Part shown: piece by piece, positions 6,942 through 14,356 of the stretch | Layout of the letters: each line of letters opens with the position of its first letter | How positions within the stretch are numbered: position 1 is the stretch's first letter | Source: CAYRIF01 sp964424205 | GTDB taxonomy: Bacteria; Bacteroidota; Bacteroidia; Cytophagales; Cyclobacteriaceae | Length of the DNA: 15,044 nucleotides | NCBI GenBank assembly: GCA_964424205.1 | Contig: CAYRIF010000063.1 | Coordinates: forward strand, 1 to 15,044 | Direction: 5' to 3' | The notes under the pieces: model-generated | What the model was told of the DNA's origin: nothing | Database searches by the model: none | The model's input: the letters and a program-made list of their open reading frames with translations, nothing else | Made by a program: the position numbers and the translations under genes

Positions 6942-7400
6942 TTGCCCTCTTGATTTTCAGGCATTTGTAAGGTTTTGTTAAAGTTTGAAGTAAATTAATT
7001 CTGAAAAATCAGTCTTTACATCAAGCCAAACTAACGCACTCATTGTCGGAGGAAACCCTTCAATTTAACAAGTTCAAATGTAGTAATAATATAATGATAG
7101 ATATCTGGTTTTTTCAGCAAATTCAAATGCAGCTAAGGTTTTGGGTGTTTTTTGATAAAAATGAATTGGGTATATTGCAGCATACCTAGTGTTAAGTAAA
7201 GCTAAACCTACGGATATTCCAGGGTAGTTTTTATACCATCTCTACGTTAAAAAATCTTTCCGTAGCTATGGCTATACAAAGTTTTTTTGCTTTGACCTGA
7301 CCCATAATCTACTATCAACCTTACCCGTCATCTAACCCTTAACTTAACACAAGAAAAAAATATGAACAAATAAATACTTTGTCAAAATCAAAATACGGAC
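6927..7400. other. 474-nt intergenic region between divergent sigma and lipoprotein genes
   Basis: No convincing gene in either direction; the longest plausible plus-strand reading from an ATG (7094-7189, 31 codons) has no support. The left end holds the ECF-like promoter. The middle has an imperfect 19-nt inverted repeat (7196-7214 with 7259-7277), followed by a small caaag/ctttg hairpin across a T run near 7277-7294. The right end (7340-7400) is A-rich leader for the lipoprotein gene; tactttg at 7375-7381 resembles a -7 element but lacks one base of the TAnnTTTG spacing. No tRNA or CRISPR signature is seen. Confidence 0.6.
7196..7277. repeat. Imperfect 19-nt inverted repeat / possible hairpin RNA or mobile-element remnant
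   Basis: The left arm gtaaagctaaacctacgga (7196-7214) pairs with the right arm tccgtagctatggctatac (7259-7277) at 15 of 19 positions plus one G-T pair; the innermost seven bases, ctacgga/tccgtag, are perfect. A 44-nt centre separates the arms. The right arm itself contains the near-palindrome ccgtagctatgg. No T tract directly follows in either direction, so it is not a simple terminator. It could be a REP-like or MITE remnant or a structured RNA. Confidence 0.45.
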
Positions 7401-8510
7401 ATGAAAAAATATGCCTTAATCATTTTATTAATATACCTGTGTGCATGTCAACATTCAAAAGAAAAGGATACAGCCCAGAAAGTAAGTAACCCTCAGTATA
7501 TCAACAACCAAAAACTAAGGGATAAAAAACAATTTTTTGCAGATGACAGCTTTTGGAATCAACCTATTCCCAAGGATGCAGCAATTGACCCAAGTAATAA
7601 ACATTTTATAAAATTGCTTAAGAGCGAGCCTACCCATAATAATTTTGGGTTAAGCTTGTACAAGTGGACTATTCCCATTTTTGAAGTTGATAGCACTACA
7701 CCAACCTATCACATACAGTTACATCACTTAGATACCGCAGAAAAAAAACGATGGAACACCAAACGAAAAACTTTTGGACATGGTGAAGGCTTTGGTAAAA
7801 CCGTGCCCATACCTGATCTTGCTCGCCCAGATGGAGAAAAAGATGCGCACATGGCATTAATTGACTGGGATAGAATGCTGGCTTGGGACATGTGGCAATT
7901 ACACAAACAAAATGATGGCTCTTATGAATCTTCTACTGGCATGAAATACCCGCTTAATGGCAGTGGGACTTTCAAGACCGCAGATTTTTCCGTACAAAAC
8001 GGAGAGAGCATTCACTTTCACGGACCAAGCCGTGCGGCAGGTGTACCCATTTTCGCTGGACTAATTATGTACCACGAAGTGATAAATGGTGAAATCAAAC
8101 ACAAGCTATCATGTGCCACACGATTTGCTGCGTTTCAAGAATTTGTTTACCCCGCTACTTGGACAGATGGCTTTTTGAAAGGAGGAATTCCCGAAGGAGC
8201 GGTCATACAACTTGATCCCAACTTAAACCTATCACAATTCGATTTGCTACCCGGTGAAATTGTCGTTGCGAAAGCACTACAGCAATACGGGATGGTAATC
8301 GTGGATGTGGCACAAGGGCAACCCATCTATGCAGAAAATTTAGAATCTCATGCTGGAAAAAGCTGGAAAGGAGTACTCAGAGAATGGAACGGTGGCATTA
8401 ACACTATTCCGTTAGATCATTACCGCATCCTTAAACTAAACGATATCATCAAAAAAGGTGATGCCCGTAGTTTAAAAATGCCATATTGGTCAGAAGGGTT
8501 TGGAATTTGA
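7401..8510 (+). CDS. Secreted lipoprotein of an uncharacterised family
   Basis: A 369-residue protein with a lipoprotein signal: MKKYALIILLIYLCAC, lipobox L-C-A-C with the lipidated Cys at 16. After a short linker the body begins with ADDSFWNQPIP (about 47-57). It continues with an acidic Trp-rich segment DAHMALIDWDRMLAWDMW (148-165), ESIHFHGPSRAAGVPIFAGL (about 202-221), YPATWTDGF (250-258), GGIPEGAVIQLDP (261-273) and ALQQYGMVIVD (292-302). This motif order (SxWN near the start, G.P.FAGL, PAT.TDG, PEGA..QLDP, ALQ.YG..V.D) recalls a secreted family I know from actinobacteria and other bacteria with no assigned activity; I cannot name a Pfam entry with certainty. The conserved His, Asp and Trp residues suggest an enzyme or a carbohydrate-related fold, but that is inference. 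It stands alone on the plus strand, convergent with fdhA. Confidence 0.8.
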   Translation: MKKYALIILLIYLCACQHSKEKDTAQKVSNPQYINNQKLRDKKQFFADDSFWNQPIPKDAAIDPSNKHFIKLLKSEPTHNNFGLSLYKWTIPIFEVDSTTPTYHIQLHHLDTAEKKRWNTKRKTFGHGEGFGKTVPIPDLARPDGEKDAHMALIDWDRMLAWDMWQLHKQNDGSYESSTGMKYPLNGSGTFKTADFSVQNGESIHFHGPSRAAGVPIFAGLIMYHEVINGEIKHKLSCATRFAAFQEFVYPATWTDGFLKGGIPEGAVIQLDPNLNLSQFDLLPGEIVVAKALQQYGMVIVDVAQGQPIYAENLESHAGKSWKGVLREWNGGINTIPLDHYRILKLNDIIKKGDARSLKMPYWSEGFGI

Positions 8511-8517
8511 ATTCAAA
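8506..8517. repeat. 12-bp perfect palindrome holding both convergent stop codons
   Basis: tttgaattcaaa reads the same on both strands. The plus-strand lipoprotein gene ends in the TGA at 8508-8510, and the minus-strand fdhA ends in the TGA complementary to 8513-8515. Only 2 nt separate the two genes, so there is no room for a terminator between them. Confidence 0.7.
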
Positions 8518-11224
8518 CAACCACTTCCTTATACTTGCCTTTGCTCTTTCTGATTCTACATGAAACCACTTTGTACTCTGGACACATGGCTTCAGAGCAA
8601 TGCTCGTCTGAAGTAATAATATTCAACATGACTTCTGGGAAATGAAAAGTGGAACTTAAAATTCCGGGTTTCATTTCATCAGTTACATAGGCTTTTATAT
8701 CTACTTTTCCTCTAGGAGATTCCACACAAACCATGTCTCCATGCGCTATAAAATGCGCCACTGCATCATCAGGATGAATCATCAATACATCTTCTGTGAG
8801 AATATCAACGTTGCCAGTTCTTCTGGTCATGGCACCACAGTTGTAGTGTTCCAATTCCCTATTGGTGGTAATGATGAAAGGATAATCTTTACTATGCGTT
8901 TCTACTTCGTGCGACTCTTTGAAGTTAAAGAAATCTATCTGACCTTTTCCTCTTTTAAATGTTTTTTGATGCAGCATCTGCGTATCAGTTCCGTCTTCTA
9001 ACACCGGCCATTGCTTGCCATTTTCACCCAACTCCTCCCATTTGACACCTTTGAAGAAAGGAACAATTTGTGAAATCTCTTCGAGCATACCTGCTGCTGT
9101 ATAATCAGGCTGGGCATAGCCCATTCTATTCATGATATCTACAATAATTTGACCGTCTGATTTTGTGCCTTCAAGTGGTTCTACTACTTTATTCACCCGC
9201 TGAATTCTTCTCTCTCCATTGGTAAAAGTGCCTTCTTTTTCCAAGAATGAAGCACCTGGTAAAATCACCGTGGCTCTTTTGGCTGTTTCGGTCATAAACA
9301 ACTCCTGAACCACCAACAAATCAAGGCTATCCATGGCTTTGATTACTTTATTGGTATTGGGATCTGTCTGCACCACATCTTCACCAATAATCCACAATGC
9401 TTTCAAGTCGCCTGCAATAGCGGCATCAAACATTTCAGGAATTTTATAGCCGACATGACTTGGTACTTCTGCACCATAGAAAGCATTATAGCGACTATTC
9501 ATTTCAGGATTTGTTACATCTAAATAGCCGGCTCCTTGATGTGGCTGTGCGCCCATATCTGCTGCCCCTTGCACGTTGTTCTGTCCTCTCAATGGATTCA
9601 TTCCTGCCCCTTTTTTTCCAATATTTCCAGTAATCATTGCCAAATCTGCAATCAACTGCACGGTAAATGTGCCTTGGGTATGTTCCGTCACACCTAGCCC
9701 ATGAAATTCCATCGCAGCTGTAGCATCAGCGTATGCCAAACTTGCCGCTCGTACCAAATCTCTATCTACGCCAGTTATTCTTTCCAGTGCATCAATATCT
9801 AATCTTAGTATCTCTTCCTTTAATCCTTCAAATCCATCCGTTCTATTATTTACGAAATTTTCGTCCACCACATTTTCGGTAATAATGTAGTAGAGCATCA
9901 TATTCAACAAGGCGACATTTGTTCCAGGGCGTAATTGCAAGTGGAAAGTAGCATATTTCGCCAATTCAATCCGACGAGGATCCACCACAATACTGGTTAC
10001 TCCCTGCATCATTCTTTGTTTTATTTTAGCACCTGTTACTGGGTGTGCGTCGGTAGGATTAGCGCCAATCACAAAAATACAATCGGTAAATTCCAAATCT
10101 TCGATGGAGTTAGTAGCAGCACCAGTACCAAAAGCTCGCTGCATCCCAAGTGCCGTAGGTGAATGACAAACCCTCGCACAGCAATCGATATTATTCGTGC
10201 CAACGACGGCTCTGATAAACTTTTGCATCAAGTAGTTTTCTTCATTAGATGTTCTGGCAGAGGAAATTCCTGCAATGGCATCAGGTCCATTTTCTGCTTT
10301 AATGGCATTCAGTTGATCCGCAATAAAATCATAGGCTTCGTCCCAACTTACTTTTTTAAATGCCCCATTACGTTTGATCATCGGACTTCTCAATCTATCC
10401 GGATGGTTGTAAAATTTAAAGGCATATCGACCTTTCAGGCAGGTATGACCGCCATTGGCAGCGGCATCATATGGCGCTTGGATGGAAAGAATTTCACCAT
10501 TTTTGGTAGAGACCTCCAGGTTACAGCCCACGCCACAATACGTGCATATAGTTCTGGTCACCGTATCCGCTCCTACAGACTTAGATTTGAAAACATCAGA
10601 AATGGCGCTTGTCGGACATGCCTGCGAACAAGCCCCGCAACTCACACAATCAGAATCGAAGAAGGATTCATTTTTTCCTTTGACAATATGAGCATCAAAA
10701 CCTCTGCCTGCCATGCTCAATACAAACTGCCCTTGTACTTCGTCGCATGCACGCACACAGCGGTAGCAATTAATGCATTTCGACATGTCTGATGTCATGT
10801 AGGGATGACTCAAATCTTTTGCTTGTATGGTATGGTTTGAAAATTCTTTTGGATAACGATGGTCGGTGATGCCAACCTGAGCAGCCACGTCTTGCAGCTC
10901 GCAATTGCCGTCCACTTCGCAAGTAGCACAGTCCAATGGATGATCAGTGACCACCAATTCGATGATATTTTTCCTAAGGGTTTTGATATTATCTGTCTCA
11001 GGATAGATATATTGTCCTTCCATGACGGGTGTATGACAGGAAGCTACTGCCTTCGTTCTCCCGTCTTTTTCCAAAGCCACATCGACGCTGCATACTCTAC
11101 AGGAGCCAAATGCCTCTANNNNNNNNNNNNNNNNNNNNNNNNNNNNNNNNNNNNNNNNNNNNNNNNNNNNNNNNNNNNNNNNNNNNNNNNNNNNNNNNNN
11201 NNNNNNNNNNNNNNNNNNAATCAC
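8513..11224 (-). CDS. fdhA: NAD-linked formate dehydrogenase, catalytic (molybdopterin) subunit; N-terminus in assembly gap
   Basis: Oxidises formate to CO2 at a bis-MGD Mo/W centre and passes electrons along Fe-S clusters to the diaphorase subunit encoded upstream. About 903 residues if the gap length is right. Order (numbering through the gap): 2Fe-2S ferredoxin-like domain with C42, C45 and C63 visible and one Cys expected in the gap; His-Cys3 4Fe-4S (H95, C99, C102, C108); 4Fe-4S ligands C150/153/156/160 and C193/196/199/203; 4Fe-4S next to the cofactor (C227, C230, C234, C262, then Lys264); catalytic C353-H354 in CARVCHSPT, i.e. a Cys rather than selenocysteine enzyme; then the molybdopterin and C-terminal dinucleotide-binding domains, ending near CPEYKVVSCRIRKSKG. 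A GTG at 11224 overlapping the fdhB stop (GTGA) could be the start, but 11119-11218 is unknown. No fdhD is in the window. Confidence 0.93.
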   Translation of the reverse strand: MIXXXXXXXXXXXXXXXXXXXXXXXXXXXXXXXXXXEAFGSCRVCSVDVALEKDGRTKAVASCHTPVMEGQYIYPETDNIKTLRKNIIELVVTDHPLDCATCEVDGNCELQDVAAQVGITDHRYPKEFSNHTIQAKDLSHPYMTSDMSKCINCYRCVRACDEVQGQFVLSMAGRGFDAHIVKGKNESFFDSDCVSCGACSQACPTSAISDVFKSKSVGADTVTRTICTYCGVGCNLEVSTKNGEILSIQAPYDAAANGGHTCLKGRYAFKFYNHPDRLRSPMIKRNGAFKKVSWDEAYDFIADQLNAIKAENGPDAIAGISSARTSNEENYLMQKFIRAVVGTNNIDCCARVCHSPTALGMQRAFGTGAATNSIEDLEFTDCIFVIGANPTDAHPVTGAKIKQRMMQGVTSIVVDPRRIELAKYATFHLQLRPGTNVALLNMMLYYIITENVVDENFVNNRTDGFEGLKEEILRLDIDALERITGVDRDLVRAASLAYADATAAMEFHGLGVTEHTQGTFTVQLIADLAMITGNIGKKGAGMNPLRGQNNVQGAADMGAQPHQGAGYLDVTNPEMNSRYNAFYGAEVPSHVGYKIPEMFDAAIAGDLKALWIIGEDVVQTDPNTNKVIKAMDSLDLLVVQELFMTETAKRATVILPGASFLEKEGTFTNGERRIQRVNKVVEPLEGTKSDGQIIVDIMNRMGYAQPDYTAAGMLEEISQIVPFFKGVKWEELGENGKQWPVLEDGTDTQMLHQKTFKRGKGQIDFFNFKESHEVETHSKDYPFIITTNRELEHYNCGAMTRRTGNVDILTEDVLMIHPDDAVAHFIAHGDMVCVESPRGKVDIKAYVTDEMKPGILSSTFHFPEVMLNIITSDEHCSEAMCPEYKVVSCRIRKSKGKYKEVVV
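11119..11218. other. Assembly gap (100 N)
   Basis: Exactly 100 undetermined bases, a common scaffold placeholder, so the true length is uncertain. It removes the first 30-odd codons of fdhA. The flanking frames agree with one continuous gene, and 34 missing codons is close to what this family needs between the start and the EAFGSCRVC motif, so the true gap may be near this size. Confidence 0.98.
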
Positions 11225-12876
11225 TCAAAATACCCCTTCAATTCCTCTTCAAAATATTCCATTGCATTCTTGACAGGCAACGGAATGCCGCCACCATGGG
11301 CACAAAGCGAACCTTGTTGCAGCGTATCCATTAATTCTTTGAATAGATTAATGTCAATTTTATAATCACTGCCATTTGCTTTTACTAACAATTCATGGGC
11401 TCTTTTGGTGCCTAACCGGCACGGGAAACATTTACCACAGCTTTCGTATTGCGCAAAATCCATCAAATGCACCAGAAAATCAATCATTGGAAAGTTTTCT
11501 GGAATGCAAACAATAGAGGCATGCCCCAGCAAGAAACCCGCATCAGCAAACGACTCAAAATCGATGGTCAACGTATCAATTTTACGCACCGGAACAATCC
11601 CTCCCAACGGCCCACCAATTTGCATGGCTTTCACCGGAGATTTGAAACCACCACCCAAATCATTGACCACTACCGATAGTGGCGTGCCCATTTCCACTTC
11701 GTAAATGCCAGGGTTATTGAAGAAACTATCCAAACAAACCAACTTTGTTCCTTTAGACTTTTCTGTACCTAATTTTGCATATGCCGCTCCGCCATCTTTG
11801 ATGATGTTGTACACCGCTGCCAAGGTCTCCACATTATTAACAATCGTGGGTTTATTGAACAACCCTTGTTGTGTCGGGTATGGCGGACGGGTGCGCACCT
11901 CCGGTCTTTGCCCTTCGATGGAATTAATCAATGCCGTCTCTTCTCCACAAATATAGGCCCCCTGCGCCTTGATAATTTTAAAGTCAAAATTAAAATCAGT
12001 GCCTAAAATATTAGCTCCTAATAAGTTATTTTCTCGTAATTCATCGATGGCACATTGCACGATATCTACCGCCTCCGGGTATTCTGCTCTGATGTATAAT
12101 ATACCCCAAGATGCGCCCGTCACATACCCTGCCATCAACATGCCAAAAAGTACCGCCTGCGGTCGTTGCTCCAACAGATACCTGTCTGAGTACGCACCAG
12201 GATCACCTTCATCGGCATTGCAAATGATGAATTTGATATCGCTTTCGGTATTGCGGCAAGCCTCAAATTTAAAACCCATCGGGAAGCCTGCGCCTCCTCT
12301 ACCCCTGATATTTGATTTTTTAATCTCTTCTAATATCTCCGATGAATTTCTTTTTAAAGCTGCTTTGAAAACCTGAAAATATTTTTCGAAACCATCGTAC
12401 GGTTTGGTTAACAATGCCTGTTGATGTGCCTTGACGTGATAAGCGTCATCATTGACGTGCGGTGGTGCTGAATTAATAATTTCAGAAATTTCGTCCTCAC
12501 TTTTCGAAGAATAGTTTTTTTCATTGAAGTGAAAAGCGCCATTCTCATGGCACCTACCTAAGCAAGTCATATGCCCAATCTCGTTCGATTCAAAATGATT
12601 TTCGAGTGATGCCTTCACGGCATCTTGCGTGCCTGCACAAATGCAAGCGGTGCCATTGCATACATACGCTTTCTTACCCTTATTCTCAGGTTTCATGAAA
12701 TCATAGAAACTAGCGGTTCCGTAGGTGTTCGCATTTCCTATTAAAAATTCATTGGCAAGCTGATCCAAATCCTCGTTGCTAGGTGTCCCTTCTGCAACAG
12801 CACTATCACCCATTTTTTCAAACAGCCCACCTAATATTCCTTGACGAAAGGATAAATCACTTAAATTTTTTGACAT
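11221..12876 (-). CDS. fdhB: NAD-linked formate dehydrogenase, diaphorase subunit (NuoE-NuoF fused architecture)
   Basis: Transfers electrons from the catalytic subunit to NAD+ through FMN; 551 residues. Residues about 1-62 resemble the N-terminal helical part of NuoE (NEDLDQLANEF, NTYGTASFYDFM). Residues 70-130 are a thioredoxin-like 2Fe-2S domain with all four ligands (C73, C78, C105, C109). The NuoF part follows: GRGGAGFP (192-199) and NADEGDPGAYSDR (220-232), the FMN/NADH-binding loops; GAYICGEETALINSIEGQR (306-324); PPYPTQQGLFNKPTIVNNVET (331-351). A C-terminal 4Fe-4S domain has C480, C483, C486 (ESCGKCFPCRLG) and C525. The fusion would explain why no separate FdsG/NuoE gene is present. 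ATG at 12876; the TGA overlaps the possible GTG of fdhA. No membrane segments, so the complex should be soluble and cytoplasmic. Confidence 0.93.
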   Translation of the reverse strand: MSKNLSDLSFRQGILGGLFEKMGDSAVAEGTPSNEDLDQLANEFLIGNANTYGTASFYDFMKPENKGKKAYVCNGTACICAGTQDAVKASLENHFESNEIGHMTCLGRCHENGAFHFNEKNYSSKSEDEISEIINSAPPHVNDDAYHVKAHQQALLTKPYDGFEKYFQVFKAALKRNSSEILEEIKKSNIRGRGGAGFPMGFKFEACRNTESDIKFIICNADEGDPGAYSDRYLLEQRPQAVLFGMLMAGYVTGASWGILYIRAEYPEAVDIVQCAIDELRENNLLGANILGTDFNFDFKIIKAQGAYICGEETALINSIEGQRPEVRTRPPYPTQQGLFNKPTIVNNVETLAAVYNIIKDGGAAYAKLGTEKSKGTKLVCLDSFFNNPGIYEVEMGTPLSVVVNDLGGGFKSPVKAMQIGGPLGGIVPVRKIDTLTIDFESFADAGFLLGHASIVCIPENFPMIDFLVHLMDFAQYESCGKCFPCRLGTKRAHELLVKANGSDYKIDINLFKELMDTLQQGSLCAHGGGIPLPVKNAMEYFEEELKGYFE

Positions 12877-13066
12877 AACAATACTTCTTTCCCTAAACTT
12901 AAAGATTTTTGGATTGTTATAAAAAGATATTTTAGGAAAAAGTAGTATCCTAGTAAGTACTTATAAATTCATTTTCTTATGTATTATTGCAAAGCGTTGT
13001 TTTGCGCATAACAATATCAATTGATATCATGATAAAAATCATTTCAGAAAATAAGATTAGCAGTTA
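12877..13066. promoter_or_regulatory. Divergent control region between fdhBA and the DUF1015-maf genes
   Basis: A 190-nt AT-rich spacer that must hold both promoters. It contains a perfect 14-bp palindrome atatcaattgatat (13014-13027), an adjoining atgat-aaaa-atcat hairpin (about 13029-13042), gcaaa-7 nt-tttgc (12989-13005) and tagga-10 nt-tccta (12933-12952). For fdhB a weak promoter match is present on the minus strand: TAAGTTTA (12901 to 12894) with TTTT 19 nt upstream (12924 to 12921). The palindromes are candidate operators; I could not assign a regulator. Confidence 0.45.
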
Positions 13067-14356
13067 ATGGCTGAAACCATACCCATAAAGGCTTGGCGTT
13101 ATAACCCAGCACTTACCAAGGACATAGCAACATTAACCTCGCCACTTTTCGATGTTGTATCAGAGCGGCAGCGTGAGAATTTATATCAAAATCCATACAA
13201 TAGCATTCACCTTTCAGTACCAAGAAAATCAAACTCAGAAGATACATTAAACAAATGGAAAAAGGCAGGCATCATTCAGCAAGATTTAATTTCTGGTATT
13301 TATGTGTACTACCAGTATTTCAAATTGCAAGGCAACCAAAAAGAGCATTGTAGAAAAGGATTTATCTGCAATATCAAAATCTACGATTGGGATGAAAAAG
13401 TAATACTCCGTCATGAAAACACCCTGCCAAAATCTGTCAATGAGCGTACTGCTTTATTAGCAAAAACACAATTAAACGTCAGTGCTACGCACGGGTTGTA
13501 TAGTGATGACACGTTCACCTTAGAAAAATACATGGACGAAAGTATGCGAACGCCACTTTATGAAATAGAGGATTATCAAGGTGTGAGAGAAGTATTGAGT
13601 GTTATCCATGATGCAGAAATAGTAGCGCTTTTCAAGCAAAACATTTTAGAAAAGCAAATCATCTTGGCAGATGGTCACCACAGATATGAAAGTTCCCTTG
13701 CCTATAAAAAACAGCAAGAAAGCAGTAACCCAAACCATACCGGTAAGGAGGGCTACAATTATCACATGATGTACCTCACCAATTTGGAATCAAATGATTT
13801 GAGAATACTGGCAACGCACAGATTGATCAATCATATCGAAGATTTTGACGAACAAAAGACGCTTACAAAATTAAGCGAATATTTCACCCTCAAGCCTGTA
13901 GAAAATCCCTACGAAGTGAATGAAATAATCGTTGGTAAACAGTGGGCATTTGGTTTGCTTTTTAAAGAGAATGCTTATAAGATAAGGCTCAAACCAGGCA
14001 TGATTTCCAAAATATCTTGGAATTTTCCTGCGATAATTAAAAGTTTAGACCTCACGGTGCTTCATTATTTTATCCTAGAAAAAGCCTTAGCAATCAAAGG
14101 TGAGGCACAAACTACAAGCAACCATATTTCATTCGAAAGGAATTTTGCCGACTGCTTGAATCGGGTGACGAAGGAAGATGCACAGCTTGCCATCATCACC
14201 AATGAAATCACCATGCAGGAAGTAAAAAAGGTTTGCTTTAGCGGACATACTTTGCCACCAAAATCAACCTATTTTTATCCCAAAATAATTTGCGGATTTT
14301 TATTTAGCTCCATAAAAAATAATGAATTTTCACCGAACACTGATTTTAGCGTCTAA
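13067..14356 (+). CDS. DUF1015 family protein
   Basis: A 429-residue soluble protein with no signal peptide or membrane segment. It matches the DUF1015 family: an N-terminal part with IKAWRYNPAL and TSPLFDVVSERQRE (about 24-37), NPYNSIHLSVPR (42-53), RHENTLPKSVNERTALL (115-131), THGLYSDD (141-148), and the hallmark ILADGHHRYESSLAYK (about 199-214) with a His-His-Arg-Tyr cluster. Family function is not established as far as I know; the conserved DGHHRYE suggests a metal- or nucleotide-related active site, but this is inference. It overlaps the maf gene by 35 nt, implying co-transcription and coupled translation, and it is divergent from the formate dehydrogenase operon. Start ATG at 13067; the upstream region lacks an obvious Shine-Dalgarno. 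Confidence 0.88.
   Translation: MAETIPIKAWRYNPALTKDIATLTSPLFDVVSERQRENLYQNPYNSIHLSVPRKSNSEDTLNKWKKAGIIQQDLISGIYVYYQYFKLQGNQKEHCRKGFICNIKIYDWDEKVILRHENTLPKSVNERTALLAKTQLNVSATHGLYSDDTFTLEKYMDESMRTPLYEIEDYQGVREVLSVIHDAEIVALFKQNILEKQIILADGHHRYESSLAYKKQQESSNPNHTGKEGYNYHMMYLTNLESNDLRILATHRLINHIEDFDEQKTLTKLSEYFTLKPVENPYEVNEIIVGKQWAFGLLFKENAYKIRLKPGMISKISWNFPAIIKSLDLTVLHYFILEKALAIKGEAQTTSNHISFERNFADCLNRVTKEDAQLAIITNEITMQEVKKVCFSGHTLPPKSTYFYPKIICGFLFSSIKNNEFSPNTDFSV

Noticed and set aside
7094..7189. 31-codon plus-strand ORF in the 474-nt intergenic region
   Set aside because: Short, low-complexity, without a ribosome-binding site or recognisable similarity; expected by chance in AT-rich DNA.
10163..10792. 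Long plus-strand reading frame of 209 codons antisense to fdhA
   Set aside because: It lies entirely opposite the conserved Fe-S and molybdopterin region of fdhA, has no family resemblance, and follows from that gene's codon pattern.
11029..11365. Plus-strand frames that pass through the N run
   Set aside because: They are antisense to fdhA/fdhB and are held open only by undetermined bases.
8513..12876. Apparently higher G+C in parts of fdhBA suggesting horizontal transfer
   Set aside because: Hand counts vary widely between segments (35/60 at 11881-11940 but 17/60 at 12301-12360), and the rich stretches coincide with Gly/Ala/Pro-rich conserved motifs, so composition does not support a transfer claim.
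11221..12876. Respiratory complex I (nuoE/F/G) as the identity of the 8513-12876 genes
   Set aside because: The large subunit carries the formate-dehydrogenase CARVCHSPT metal-site motif and the C-terminal cofactor-binding region, and no other nuo genes flank it.
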